Shown: in pieces, positions 41,905 to 53,211 of the stretch | Layout of the letters: each line of letters opens with the position of its first letter | How positions within the stretch are numbered: the first letter of the stretch is position 1 | Assembly (NCBI GenBank): GCA_018806915.1 | Contig: JAGKQI010000102.1 | Span: 1,240,001-1,304,000, forward strand | Direction: 5' to 3' | DNA length: 64,000 nucleotides | DNA from: Phytophthora colocasiae | Lineage: Eukaryota > Oomycota > Peronosporomycetes > Peronosporales > Peronosporaceae | Program-made: the position numbers and the translations under genes | The notes under the pieces: model-generated | What the model saw: the letters and a program-made list of their open reading frames with translations, nothing else | What the model was told of the DNA's origin: nothing | The model's database searches: none

Positions 41905-44208
41905 TTAGAACTCGAGCTGGTCATGGTCCTTGAAACTGCCTTTGAGGTCGGAAGGCACGTGCTTCGATGGCAAGCGCGACTGCTCCAGCTGCAGATTTTC
42001 AATGTGGCCAGACGTAATACCCTGCGAGACCATGCGGATGCTGCAGTAGATGACACTGGCCCACTCCATGCGTTCCTCATCTGTTCGTGTCTGCAATACC
42101 AACTTGTCCGAGGGCGAACGCGCCACCACGATGCACAAGTCCCGACCTGGGATCTGCACCAGGTTTAAATAGCAGCCGTACAGTGAAAACGACTTGCGGT
42201 GCTTGAGCTCAGCAGGAGCTTTCTTGCCTCCACTGAACGACGACACCTGCTTGTAATAGTGGATCTCTCCGTTCGTCACGATGACCACACGTTTCTTCCA
42301 GTTCTCAAAGCCTGAGCGGGACTTTTTTATCAAAACGCCACGCTTGTATGGCGGCAGAAGGAACTCCAACTGCAGCGGGAACGAGGACGCATGCAAGATC
42401 TTGCGAGCCTCAGTATATGTCGCTCGAAGAATGCTGCGGCCCTCCACAGCGACAAGCTGACTGCCCACGGCGACACCGCGGTTTCTAGGACTGGACGCAA
42501 CAATCAGGGCCTCTGTACGTTTCTGCATCTCAATGTCAATATCTTCAGGACGCTTGAACAACACACCAATTTTGCCCAGAGGGATCTCTTCGGCACGTTT
42601 TACGACAAGGGACAAGCCTGCCACCGTGTCCTTCTTGCCAGCCATCCTGCCCAAAGCAGTTTGTGCTTCTTGCAACGCTTCAATCCACAGATGCATCGAG
42701 TTTTCGTTGTGTGCATTCAAGTGCATCTCGAACTTGCCATCCTTGGACGTCAGCACGAAGTAGTACTTCCGTCCATCAGGACATTGCGCCATGCCAGGAC
42801 TGACAATAGTGTCTTTCAGTGGAATGGAACCCTTGAGTTCGCTCTGGTTCTCTGTGTAGTACCTCAGCTCCCCCTTCTCAATCCGAAAAAAGCGGTTCTT
42901 CCAGTTCTTGTTCACATGCCCACGCTTCAGCAAGCAGCCTTCCATGTGAATGTACGAAGTCGGGTCGTCGTACCGCTTCCATTCGTGGTTGCATTCCGTC
43001 TCGCGAACGTAAAATTTGACAGTCTTGCGGAGTGGGTCCCACGGTTCAGTAGGAACTGCACCAGCTGCATGCAGTCGAGCGATCCACTTGGTCATCATAC
43101 GCTGCGACGGAGCGGAGATCATAAGGTTGCGCTGTGGCGTAGAGATAAGAAACACAAATTTTTTATCCATGGAGTTGGCCTGCACCGATACGTCCGCTTT
43201 TGAGCCATATCCGATATCAATGGACCCTTTCAGCTTCTTGAGAGTCTCGTCAGCGTAGTAAGACAGCACGCCGTCATTGCGCAGTACGAAGAAGCGCCAG
43301 TTCCACGTCTTGAATTGCTGGCCACACTTCTCGAGCCAACCCTGCATCACAACGCCCATCTCATCATCTTGTGGTCGCAAAGCCACGTCCGGGTTGTGCG
43401 CTGTGTTCTGAGGAGCCTGATTTTCTGTGGCTTCATCTTCCTCAGCTACCTGGGCCATAGCACTCTGTCCCATCTCTGAATTTGTAGATTGACCCAGTAC
43501 ATTCATCCACGAGAATCGGAAGGCGTTATTGGTCACAACACTGTTGCGCTGCGGTGTAGTTGTCGCCATGGAGCCAGCAGGAGAAGCTGCGGCTGTAGTC
43601 CTGGATCGAACCGGTCTATTGGAGATCGGTACCGGGGATGGCACATCCGGTCCAAGGTCATCATCGTCTGCTCCAATGGAGACGTCCGAATCCTCCGAGT
43701 CCGAGCCCAGTAGTGGAGGAGGTGACTGCATCGCTGTGACCATTGTGGAAATGGTGTCGTCGTCGTTGATATACCTGCCCGTCGATGTGGGTGACAAGCG
43801 GCGCTCCGGTTGTCGGTAACCTGCCGTAAAGCTTGGTCGGCTCTGCAGTGGCGCACTTTGACGCGTTGGCGTGTACGTGGGAGTGCGACTCTGTCCTTGC
43901 TGCGCCTCCCACGCTGTGTGGCGGCGGTGGTTCTCGGGTCGCTGTGGTCGTCGTGGCTGCTGTGAGTGGTTGAAGCCCAGTGGTTCCTCCGTCTCCAGTT
44001 CCTCAGCTTTGCCGACAGGCTGCGACGCGGAGAAGTCAAGTCCCAGCCACTTTTTCAAACCCATTATGGAGGCAGCCAGTATATGTAGGAAGGAAGAGAA
44101 GAAGCTCCTTCCAAAAGCTTGGTTCAATGCGGAAGTGCACCTGGCCGGACGATTGGGTTGTGACGACTTGGCGGAAGCAGGCAGTAGTGTAGGGGAGCGT
44201 CGTTGCAT
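41905..44208 (-). CDS. Protein with three PH domains and a PDZ-like insert
   Basis: A single exon of 767 aa. The first 280 residues are disordered, Pro/Ser/Thr-rich with an acidic patch. PH domains follow at about 285-385 (QGWLEKCGQQFKTWNWRFFVL), 420-520 (EGCLLKRGHVNKNWKNRFFRI) and 625-735 (RGVLIKKSRSGFENWKKRVVI). Between the second and third is a PDZ-like stretch (GVAVGSQLVAVEGRSI). PH domains bind phosphoinositides, so this is probably a membrane adaptor. A second in-frame Met at 44064 starts MGLKKWLG; if used, the glycine could be lipid-modified. Its neighbour is a phospholipase D, whose substrates share the same membranes. Confidence 0.9.
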   Translation of the reverse strand: MQRRSPTLLPASAKSSQPNRPARCTSALNQAFGRSFFSSFLHILAASIMGLKKWLGLDFSASQPVGKAEELETEEPLGFNHSQQPRRPQRPENHRRHTAWEAQQGQSRTPTYTPTRQSAPLQSRPSFTAGYRQPERRLSPTSTGRYINDDDTISTMVTAMQSPPPLLGSDSEDSDVSIGADDDDLGPDVPSPVPISNRPVRSRTTAAASPAGSMATTTPQRNSVVTNNAFRFSWMNVLGQSTNSEMGQSAMAQVAEEDEATENQAPQNTAHNPDVALRPQDDEMGVVMQGWLEKCGQQFKTWNWRFFVLRNDGVLSYYADETLKKLKGSIDIGYGSKADVSVQANSMDKKFVFLISTPQRNLMISAPSQRMMTKWIARLHAAGAVPTEPWDPLRKTVKFYVRETECNHEWKRYDDPTSYIHMEGCLLKRGHVNKNWKNRFFRIEKGELRYYTENQSELKGSIPLKDTIVSPGMAQCPDGRKYYFVLTSKDGKFEMHLNAHNENSMHLWIEALQEAQTALGRMAGKKDTVAGLSLVVKRAEEIPLGKIGVLFKRPEDIDIEMQKRTEALIVASSPRNRGVAVGSQLVAVEGRSILRATYTEARKILHASSFPLQLEFLLPPYKRGVLIKKSRSGFENWKKRVVIVTNGEIHYYKQVSSFSGGKKAPAELKHRKSFSLYGCYLNLVQIPGRDLCIVVARSPSDKLVLQTRTDEERMEWASVIYCSIRMVSQGITSGHIENLQLEQSRLPSKHVPSDLKGSFKDHDQLEF

Positions 44209-44774
44209 ACGTCAGTCGAATTGTTTCAAAAAGGTACGACTATCTTGATATCTAATTATGCAGGTCAAAATGCACCGCAGCACCAATACAGAATGACGTG
44301 CCAAGTGTTCATCGCTATGTGTTTGTTAACAATATGTTGCCACAGGTTTTTGATTATTGAAGGTATAGATTGAAAATTTTGGGCAAAAAAAATCGGCGTC
44401 AAACTGTGATGTCGCTCAGCATGGAGCACCCACGACGTGAACGTTTGCATCACACCGGTAAGCATGACATCGGTCGGAAACGGCCAGACACTGCGGTTTG
44501 AGATTCATAAAGCACGCTTTGTGTCGCACTGGAGAAGCTCGCCAGGGAACGACAGCGGTAGTAAGAATAGGTGAGTGGTGCCAAAGCCTCTTCAATCATT
44601 CGACAGGTGACGGCTTGATTTTGCTGGAAACCACTACGATAACGTGTTTTGCCAAAAAAAATTCCAAATTGAGGGACGTGTTTGCAACTGTTAGTTCCGT
44701 CGTCCACCCGACAAACTACATGTACTTGCGTGTGCGCAAGTGAAGCAATGCTTCATAAAAGAAAGAGAAGCCAG
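44209..44774. other. Intergenic region, no gene seen
   Basis: About 560 bp between two minus-strand genes, with only short open frames without recognisable motifs. It must hold the promoter of the PH-domain gene and the 3' end of the phospholipase D gene. Confidence 0.5.
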
Positions 44775-47700
44775 CTACTGGAAAAGATCAGCCGGGAACA
44801 ATTTGGGCTCCAACTGCTCGTCCACGAGAAACTTGAGTGGGAAGTACACGATGTGGCCTTGTATGTTGCCCAGCTCATGCTTCTTCTGAGCGATGTGGGA
44901 ACTCTCCTTCATGTTCACATTCATTGCGCCACTGAACACCGACTTGCGCCCTCTTGTGCTGGTTCCTCTCGCGCTGTTGGTTGGGGACAGAACGCGGTCA
45001 CTCATTGAGGACATTCTGGCCTCCTCACCATTGTTGCTAGTCGCATCCGTGATACCGCTTCCCATTGCTGCAGCAACTGCCTCATCCGCACCACGACCGG
45101 AAGTGTCGAGTCCCTGAGCGGACTGAATGTGCGAATCGATCTGAGCAAAGCTCGTGACGCTGTCGGACGGGAGGCAGCCGAATACCGAGTCATAGATCTG
45201 GTGGTTGTTCATGGCCTGCTCCTGCATGGAGAACCACGCGTCCTTGCTTACCGGGTCCTGGTACTTGTTGTACATGGGTGTTCCTGGTTTTACCCCGAAG
45301 TGCTCCTCGAACAGCTTCATACGGAACGAGTGGGCGAATTTCCCAACGTTGTACGCGCCATCCGCGAGGGCAATCTCCTCTTCCATTTCGTGATCTTCCA
45401 CCAGTACAGCGATCTCAGAGTCACGGTCGCCGCACATGCTGCGTTCATTGATATTCGCTGAGCCGATGATACAAGCTCGATCATCCACAATCATCACTTT
45501 ACTGTGGATGTATACCTCCTCGGTCTGAGCCTGGGCACCTTCACGGGCGCTGTGGTTGCGTAGACCGTAAAAAGCGATGTACTTGAATGGATCGTCGTCT
45601 TCCAGCTCCTGGTATAGACGCTGGTAGATCGAGTGCTCTCCACGGCAAATTGTACGGTATTGCCAGTGCATCACGCCTCGCAGACTGCTGGCATCCTTGT
45701 CATCCGGCTTTCCTGGGAAGGCAGGAAGTAGTGGCATAACTACGATGACACGGAACTTCTCGTTATTATCTGACGCTCGACGAATTCGCTCCACAAGCGC
45801 ATTGGCGATACGGTTCGAGCAGCCATGATCGCCTTCCAGTCCGGACACGAAGAATTGGTTTTCAATGTAGACGAAATGTTGTGCTGACCCAATAAGACGA
45901 ATGTATGCGTTCTGGATACTGCGTTCTGTAGCAACACCTCCAGACCATAGTGACAGACTGCGTAGGATTTGCGTGTTCACACGGTATCCACGAGCCGCCA
46001 CTTCCTGTTTGTGTTTCTCGAAGAGTTCTTCATTGTCTTCATCTTCACCTGGCAGGTCAAGCATCACCTCTCCGCTCTCACCTTCTTGCAAGATAGGAAC
46101 AGTGCCTGATTCGTTCTGACTGCTCAACATGCGCGCCATGCGTCGATCACTGTTGAAACCACGATTCTCAGTATTTGCGCGAGCTCTTGACAACCCGCGC
46201 ATAGCACGCACGGCATGAACAGCCTTCTGTAGCCGCTTAGTTAACTTCTGAGGACCATGCTTGTCAATGATAGTCACGGGGTAATCCTTCATGGGCACAA
46301 GGTGGTGCAGTTTTCGCGATTTCTTACGTGTCGACACCGAGTAGTTCCAGCGCTGCACAAAGTGGCGTGCCACATCACGAGCAGGTTGTCCCTCGAGACG
46401 GCAGTGACAATCGTGCCACGGCATGCGGGGCACCTCATTGCGGTCAATCATATCCTCCTCAGGACGGTCCACTTCAATGAAGTCCTTCACGCGAGGGTTG
46501 GAGAAGTCCTTGCCCACAAAGTCCGTCGGTTTACCAGGTTCATCAAACAACTGGTGGCTGTGGGTATCCCAGCGACCAAAACAGAGATCAAGTCCACCCA
46601 CGAAACTAACTCGCTGGTCGATACTCACGATCTTTTCGTGGTGAGACCACAAGCCAAGCTGCTTCATCAGGAAATCCGGGTCTCGAAGCACATGGACATT
46701 CTTGTGCAGCTTACTTAGAACCTGCTTTGAAAACATGCTGTTTAGCGTCAACGCCATGGACACCTCCTTGTACATCAACACGTAAACTTGCACTCCCTCT
46801 TCAGCCTTCTTCTGCAGCGCAACATCAAGTCTGGACTCAGGATAATGTTCAGCTGGACGTAGTAAGTGAATCGTTGGGCAAACCCACCAGCCAGCAATGA
46901 AAATCTCCTTCCTCGCGGACTGGATAGCGTGATAAATAGCCTCATAAGCACCACTGCCGTCCACATACCATTGCGCAAACGAAGTCATGTGCACGGGGTT
47001 GCGTGGAATAGCAAAAGATCCATCCCGGTGTGCCTGTGACCAGTTCGAAGCTTCAGCTACCCGACGAATATCGTTGGCCCACTTTGTCAGGGCTTGCTTC
47101 GACTTTGCCTCCATCTGAAGGACGTACGTGGCGTTCGACACCAACATCGTTGTACTTGAACCCGTAGTGGCGAGACCACGTTCAATGTTGAATTTGCTGT
47201 CAAAAAGGAAAGCTTTGCGAGCGATTGTGTCCTCAATAGAATCAAAGATGGCAATACTGGAGGTCTTCAGCGAAACCCATCGTAACCGTTTTGCGCGGAA
47301 GTTCACCCGCTTCACGACACACATGCAGTTGAAGCATTCATTGTCGCAGGATGCCGAAGCACGATTGATACGTACGTTCTCACGGTTGCCCTTGAGCCAG
47401 AAGCGCGTCTTGAGCCACCCTTCACGGACAGAGGTTCGGCCCATTTCATCATCGAATGTAGAGTTACTGACTTGGAACATTGCTGCCACATAGGGAGATC
47501 GCAGCAGCCGGGGAACCTTCACTACTGTTTCGAGCAATTGCTGAACAAGTGCAACCATGTCGGGGCCCACAGACTTGTCAGCAGAAGTCAAGAAAAGCTT
47601 ACGCAATTGTGGCCATCTAGACTCCGAAACAGGCGTGTGCTCCGGAACACCCGACTCTCCAATACCGTGTTCTGCGCGCTCCTCCGCTGCTACACCGGAC

Positions 47701-48195
47701 GGCGCATGTCGTAGATGCGGGCGGCTCTTGATGTAGAACCACAAACTGGAAATGGACGACTTCGGGATCTCCACTTTCCACTTAAAACTTTTGTATTTCA
47801 ACTGCAAATTCACCACCAGATTAGAATTATACAACTACTTCAAGTACCATTATGGATCATTTTAACAATTTACAACCGACCTCGACATCATACTCGACGT
47901 AGCGCGTGGGCCAGGAATCTTCGAAACGTCCGCCGAGTACGCGCACCTCTGGCGGCTCATCGAACACATAGATATCCTCGTCCGTATTGTGGTGAAGGAA
48001 GCCGAAATAGTCCGTGGACTCGGCGTGCTCCAGTCGCGGTCGACCTCCGGCCGTGGAGCCTGGTCCTCCCATTCCGGTGGTCGTGTCAAAGACAGACGAT
48101 GCCGTGTGTGTAGCCGGCTCTTGCTGCTGCTGAGCGGCGGTCACCACGTCCGCAACGCCAGGCGACGCCGAAGTTGTTTGCTCCGTGGGCGCCAT
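44775..48195 (-). CDS. PLD: Phospholipase D, PX/PH type
   Basis: Exon 48195-47881 and exon 47801-44775 join in frame to 1113 aa. It hydrolyses phosphatidylcholine to phosphatidic acid and choline. A PX-like region spans the splice (YVEYDVE then KYKSFKWKVEIPKSSI), followed by a PH-like region with a long linker. The two catalytic HKD motifs are present: WSHHEKIVSIDQRVSFVGG, and YIHSKVMIVDDRACIIGSAN. IENQFFVSG and the RSMCGDRDSEIAVL block after the second HKD are also typical. Oomycetes carry an expanded PLD family; this is the PX-PH form shared with animals and fungi. The ATG at 48195 was chosen because the longer frame begins with GTG. Confidence 0.95.
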
Positions 48196-48269
48196 AGTAG
48201 TCGAACGAACACCCACGAGGTAAAAAACGAAAGTGACTCCGGTTTAGTGTAACGCGGTTGTGGTGCTGG

Positions 48270-48277
48270 CTTCTGGG
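48270..48277. repeat. 8-bp target-site duplication, left
   Basis: CTTCTGGG directly precedes the left terminal inverted repeat and is identical to 49121-49128. Confidence 0.88.
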
Positions 48278-49120
48278 TAGTGTTGGGCAATATCCAGGAT
48301 AAATCCAGGATAGCCATTTTTGTCCAGGCGTCGCCATTTTTGTCCTGGATTCGCCACTTTTGTCCAAAGTGGTACTTCAGATCCACAAAGAATTAAAACC
48401 CTCCCACCGTTGTTTTATATAAAGAATTGGGACCACTCGCTGTCGAGGCGTCGCACGAAAGAAATCTCCTCCTACCCGATGTGCGTGCCCCACCTGAACC
48501 ACCAGGGCGAGCGTCCCAAGCTTGGAGTGTATAGTTTCGTGTTCGGCTACGAGCGCTCACTGCAGACAGTGCTTGAGCGACGCGTTCAGATCCAAGCTGT
48601 ATTAAGCGTCGAGTCTGGGCCAAGCAGCTGAAGGACGTCATATCCATCGGCATTGGCGGCAGCTCCCTGGGACAGAAGCACAGCTCGCAGCCGCAGTAAT
48701 AACGAGCAGAGGAACAATAGTCTGGTGTTTGGAATTGTATGCGAATATGGTGCAGTGCAAGAACTCGATATTGGTGGAACTCCCAAAGCTCAAACGCTAC
48801 AATCTACGGAAGCGGGTGAGGTCAGACGTCGAAGTTGTTCTTCAGTGGCCTCGGGGAACAGCTCATACAGGAGTGTGTTGACTCTGTCACACCCGACCAT
48901 ATTACGAGTTTCGCGACACGCTCAGGGGTTAAGCGATTTCGGCTGCTCGAGTGGATAAATTTATGGATACGAGGTACAGAATTACTAAAACGTACTTTGA
49001 AGTAGCTGTTGTCGATTGTGGGTCTTGTGACACTTTTCGCCACTTTTGTCCTGGATATCCAGGCTTTGTCCAGGATGGCGATGTCCAGGACAAATCCAGG
49101 ACAATTTTTTCCCAACACTA
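48278..49120. mobile_element. Non-autonomous hAT-like transposon, 843 bp, with captured gene piece
   Basis: The ends are inverted repeats: TAGTGTTGGG at the left and CCCAACACTA at the right. Each is followed inward by several copies of a TCCTGGAT/ATCCAGGA subterminal motif and a GCCA(C/T)TTTTGTCC motif. An 8-bp duplication (CTTCTGGG) flanks it on both sides, the hallmark of hAT insertions. No transposase is present. Inside, the plus strand at about 48615-48680 reads VWAKQLKDVISIGIGGSSLG, which is the N-terminal signature of glucose-6-phosphate isomerase. A second protein-like stretch lies at about 48835-48960 (LFFSGLGEQLIQECVDSV). Both are fragments without start or stop context. Confidence 0.9.
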
Positions 49121-49128
49121 CTTCTGGG
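49121..49128. repeat. 8-bp target-site duplication, right
   Basis: CTTCTGGG directly follows the right terminal inverted repeat and matches 48270-48277. Confidence 0.88.
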
Positions 49129-49599
49129 AAACTGACACGCGACATGCGCTCCGATTGGCTGACCTCGATTATGGATGCAAAATGACCTCGACAACGCAGC
49201 CGAAATTCACGTTAGAGACTTTGCCAGCAGGTGTTGGCTGCTGTGAAATAGATGGCTGTGTGTTTGCACCAAACTTGCTTTGGAAGGATCTCAGTGTGGT
49301 TTTGGCAGCTTGGAGGTCGTTGCGATAGCTCTTATCAATGCTACGCGATGAACTTTTCATTTTTAACCCACGATATAAAGAAGAAGAAACGTAACACTTT
49401 TACGGCATTATGCGTTTTTGACAGGTCATTTACTATCGAAATACTTTCAGTCTTACAGTAACATCAACACGTGTGGGTACATATGTACGTTATCCTACAA
49501 AAATTTGGGTCCTACATATATCCTCATTGGCCAGCTATTTTAACCAATCATTCTGTACACGAATGATCACCCCCTTTACACCACCACACACGAAACGTC
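49129..49599. promoter_or_regulatory. Upstream region of the CAP10-like gene
   Basis: About 470 bp between the transposon and the next gene. A CCAAT box (AACCAATCATTCT near 49541) about 55 bp before the ATG, directly followed by a TCATTCT that resembles an oomycete initiator, is the likely core promoter. The rest shows no gene. Confidence 0.45.
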
Positions 49600-51939
49600 A
49601 TGGATGAGCGTCCGATGCTGCGCGGCATCTTCGCCTTCGAGGACGAGGAGACACCTGAATGGCGGCGTGTGGTCATGTCCGAGACGTCTGGAGGTGTCCC
49701 AAAGTTCGCCACCAAGGCAGAGTGCGAGGACTTCATCCGCAAGCACTGCTGGCGAGGCTCCAATCCGGACTTCCCCAAGCTGCAGCACGTCTTCTCCATG
49801 CTCGTGGACTGGCAGCAGATCACCGAGATCCTGATCCCTAAGATCCAGGAATACGATACCAAGTTCCCTGTTGAGACCACGCCTGAGGTCAGTGCTGATA
49901 ACCGCTTTGCACAGGGAGAGGGACTTCCGATCGCGGATGACGTGGACTACCGGGTCAATATGCCCTTCCACCAGAACACCAACCGCGAATCCACATTCAA
50001 TACGTTGCGCTACTTGTTCTTCCACATGCGCTGCGGTATTTTCGTGATGATCCGCCGCCGACGTGTTGTGATCTTTGCGCCGTTCGCCAATAAAGACTAC
50101 GAGAACAACTGGGGACAGAATGTGACCTTCGACAGCTCGGACGGCAGTATGTTTGCCTACTACCGCGAGAAACAGCGCTACTACAGACGTGAGAATATTA
50201 TTCCAGATGTCAACAAGTGGTGGGCCAATGGCAATATCATTTGCAATGAACATTGCAGATACCGCAACAAGGAGGACGAGACGCAGTACTGGGGAGACCA
50301 GTTCCTCACACAATTGCGAGACATGCTTGAGGACGCATGCAAGCACCGCAATATTGCCGACTGTGAATTCTTCATCAACAAGCGTGACTACCCACATTTG
50401 AAGGTAGGTAACACCAGATAGGTGAAATTGATGATGCACCTACGTCGTACTAATCTTGAGCTCGATTAAAAATGTCAGGAAAACTTGAGCGAGCCGTACG
50501 GATTCCTGTTCGACAAGGATGATCGCAACCCAGATGATGATATCCCTCTTACAGATCATCTCTACTCAACGTACGCACCTATCATGAGTTTCTACGTGTC
50601 GAAGCGCTTTGCGGATATCCCATTCCCATGCTCAGAGGACTGGGAGGCAGCTACCGGTCTTGTGTTCCCGCAGTCGTTCCGGCATACACATTGTGATCAG
50701 TGTCCCTGCCGCAACCCCATTCACTGCGATAACGACTGGGAGTGTTTTTGTGATGTGGGCGCCAATGGCCGAAAGAGGCACGGAATCGAGGGAGCTCGCG
50801 ACTTGTTCACTGCCAACAATTTCCGGAAGTTTTACAAGCCTTGGGAAGACAAGGTGAACACTGCATTCTTCCGCGGTAGTGCAACTGGTGGTGGTACAAC
50901 GATCGAGACAAACCAGCGTCTTCACTTAGCACACCTCTCTAACACTTGGAAGAAAGATTCTACAATGAATGGTGAGGCCGAAAGAGATGCTGCGGGCGAA
51001 ACCACTGTGGATGAAGAACTGGTACCGCTGCTGAATGCTGAAGTGACGACCTGGAACCTCCGTGATAAGAAGATTGCAGGCAAACCCATGACGTTTCTGC
51101 GTCATGAGGAATTTATCTTCCAAGGTGGACGCCAACATTTCATCCCTATCTACGAGCAGTCCAAGTTCAAGTACATTTTGTATGTGGAGGGCCACTGCGC
51201 TGCAAACCGCTATGCCTTCTTGATGCGTTTGGGCAGTGTAATTCTGAAGGTGGAGTCGCGGTGCGTTGCCGACGAGATGTGGTACTACCCAATTCTCAAG
51301 CCATTTGAAGACCACGTGCCGATTAAGGCTGATCTTTCCGATTTAGCGGAGAAAATCCGATGGTGCCGTGAAAACGATGACAAATGCCAGCAGATTGCAG
51401 CTCGCGCGAATGAGTTGTATGAACAGTTCGTGTCTAAAGAGGCTATTCACGACTACATGGAAGTTATCTGCAACCGAGTTGCGAAGCGTTTCCAGACAAC
51501 GCCAAATTGGTACAAGCGTCCTGAGGGAGTGGAATCAATGAAGAAACCCGATTTCGGCCGCTGTCGTGGTACGTGTGTTGGAGGAGCGAAGGCCCGGTAC
51601 TGCAAGCGCTGCCTCGAGATGAAGGATGATGACGAAGAAGCGCGGGCAAAACGTGATCGCGAAAGAGAAAGCTTACGGGATAGCAATCGCTCCGACCGCG
51701 GCCGTAGCAGTTATTCTTACGGCGATTATAACCGCGATCGTGATCGTAGCCGTGATCGCTACAGCCGCAGTGACCGAGATGACCGTCGCGACCGTGGCTA
51801 CGGTGGACCTTCAGATAGAAAGCGGCAAAACCGTGATGATGACACACGTGAAAGGAGCCCAAAGCGCCCACGTGTGCAACAATGCCGGAAATGTCGCCGA
51901 GCAAAGTCTGCTTGCCAGTGCAGTTTTCGAGGACGTTAA
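49600..51939 (+). CDS. CAP10/GT90-like glycosyltransferase with Arg/Asp/Ser-rich tail
   Basis: Exon 49600-50403 and exon 50479-51939 (GTAGGT donor, TCAG acceptor) give 754 aa. The core matches the CAP10 (GT90) fold: NTLRYLFFHMRCGIFVMIR, then CEFFINKRDYPHLK, YAPIMSFYVSKRFADIPFP, and the sugar-nucleotide region YVEGHCAANRYAFLMRLGS with ILKVES. The same arrangement is known to me from giant DNA viruses and some algae. There is no signal peptide or membrane anchor, unlike secretory-pathway GT90 enzymes. A Cys-rich insert (CDQCPCRN) lies mid-protein. The last 90 residues are Arg/Asp/Ser-rich (RDRDRSRDRYSRSDR), like splicing-factor tails, and close with CRKCRRAKSACQC. Substrate unknown. Confidence 0.85.
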
Positions 51940-51977
51940 GGAAGCAGTCAATAATGCTTATAAAGGTCGTACTTTGC

Positions 51978-52475
51978 CTAAGGAGTCTACCTGTCTTACA
52001 CTATAGCTACAGCTACAGCTAGCAGATACTCTTGGGCCTGTAACGTCCACCAAAAGGTGGACAGGACTCCGCGACGAAGGCTCCGCCGGTAAATGAGTTC
52101 GTTGGCAGCGTTCACGTCTCGGCTTCGAATCTTCCTCTTCTTGGACAGGACTTAGTCTTCATCCGGGGTAAGCGTCTGATGCTACCTCCATCCACTACGC
52201 GTCTGCCGTCGTCTGAATGGGCAGCAGAAGCACGATGTTGTAGTGGGCCAACAGCATGCTGACCAGATAGAGCATGCCGGAGGTGACGTCGTGTCGCCTC
52301 TGGAGACGTGGGTCCGAAAACGCCGACAGGGCCGGGGAATGCTTGGTCGTCGAACTTGATGGGGTGGTGCTTCTTGGGGGCTTGGCAAATCCAGAAGTGA
52401 AGAGAGCTTCGCTCAGAGTCACCAGCCTTCAAGGCTTCATGGCTGCCGAAGATATCAACATGTTCACATGCACAA
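51978..52475 (-). mobile_element. Dispersed repeat, copy 2
   Basis: On the minus strand this matches about 17345-17920 at roughly 90% identity by eye, from a GAAGCCTTGAAGG start near 52440 to the end CAGGTAGACTCCTTAGG near 51978. It lacks about 50 bp present in copy 1 (between GAAGCCTTGAAGG and CTGAGCGAAGCTC). Its landmark order is otherwise the same. It lies directly downstream of the CAP10-like gene, whose stop is 39 bp away. I found no clear flanking duplication. Confidence 0.75.
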
Positions 52476-52760
52476 CACATGCACAATACGCCTAAGTACC
52501 TACTTCCACGAATGATGCTTTCCTGGCGTAGGTGACGTGGTCTTTCGCCATCCAAACGAAATGTACGCGTTCATGATTCTGCCATTACTTTTTTTTTAAT
52601 TAGCGAGTTGCGCTGACGACGGACTTGCGTCCACGATGCGAGGTCGTACTTCCGTAGTTTTCACGTGTCTGTAGTGAAAGCTGAGCAGATTAAGGTTTGT
52701 TATTTTCGGCGTTTATTTTCACCCTTAGTCCTCTGCCTAAACATCAGCCGACCTCCAGCG

Positions 52761-53099
52761 ATGAATCCCGAGTCAGACGAGTGTTGTGCTACATCGACCA
52801 CGAAGGACCCAAAGCGAAAAAGGGTGTTTCAACGGCGATTGCTCGATCAGCTGTCGGAATCGAGAATGCTCCAGGTACTTGACCAGGCACTCCACTCTAC
52901 GCCTGTGAACAATCAAGAGCAAGACGAAGCGGACACCAAAAATCAGCAAGAAGAGGAAGAGTTAGTTTGCGTGTCCAAAATGGTCGAGATGGGAGACTCG
53001 ACTAAAAAACCAGGCTTTCAGGCAGGTTGTGTGCTGAAAACTGTCCGTAACATTCACAAACAACGAGCTATCCACCACGAGAATCAAATGGAGCACTGA
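52761..53099 (+). CDS. Small hypothetical protein
   Basis: 112 aa from the ATG at 52761, with a sensible amino-acid composition but no family I recognise. It is charged, with a basic KDPKRKRVFQRR near residue 16 (possible nuclear signal), an acidic EQDEADTKNQQEEEE stretch near 54-68 and a basic end. The frame is open further upstream, but those codons look like leader. It is convergent with VPS36. Confidence 0.45.
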   Translation: MNPESDECCATSTTKDPKRKRVFQRRLLDQLSESRMLQVLDQALHSTPVNNQEQDEADTKNQQEEEELVCVSKMVEMGDSTKKPGFQAGCVLKTVRNIHKQRAIHHENQMEH

Positions 53100-53211
53100 T
53101 AACACTTGAGCCATGGTGTAACAACAAATGCAGCAGTTGAATCAGCGAACAGCTTGTCTATCTTTCAATTGTCACATCTACAGATAACAATTCCCCACAA
53201 AAAATACTCTT

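Noticed and set aside
42391..43203. 270-codon plus-strand frame
   Set aside because: Antisense of the triple-PH gene.
49576..50439. 287-codon minus-strand frame
   Set aside because: Antisense of the CAP10-like gene's first exon, which has clear family motifs and clean splice sites.
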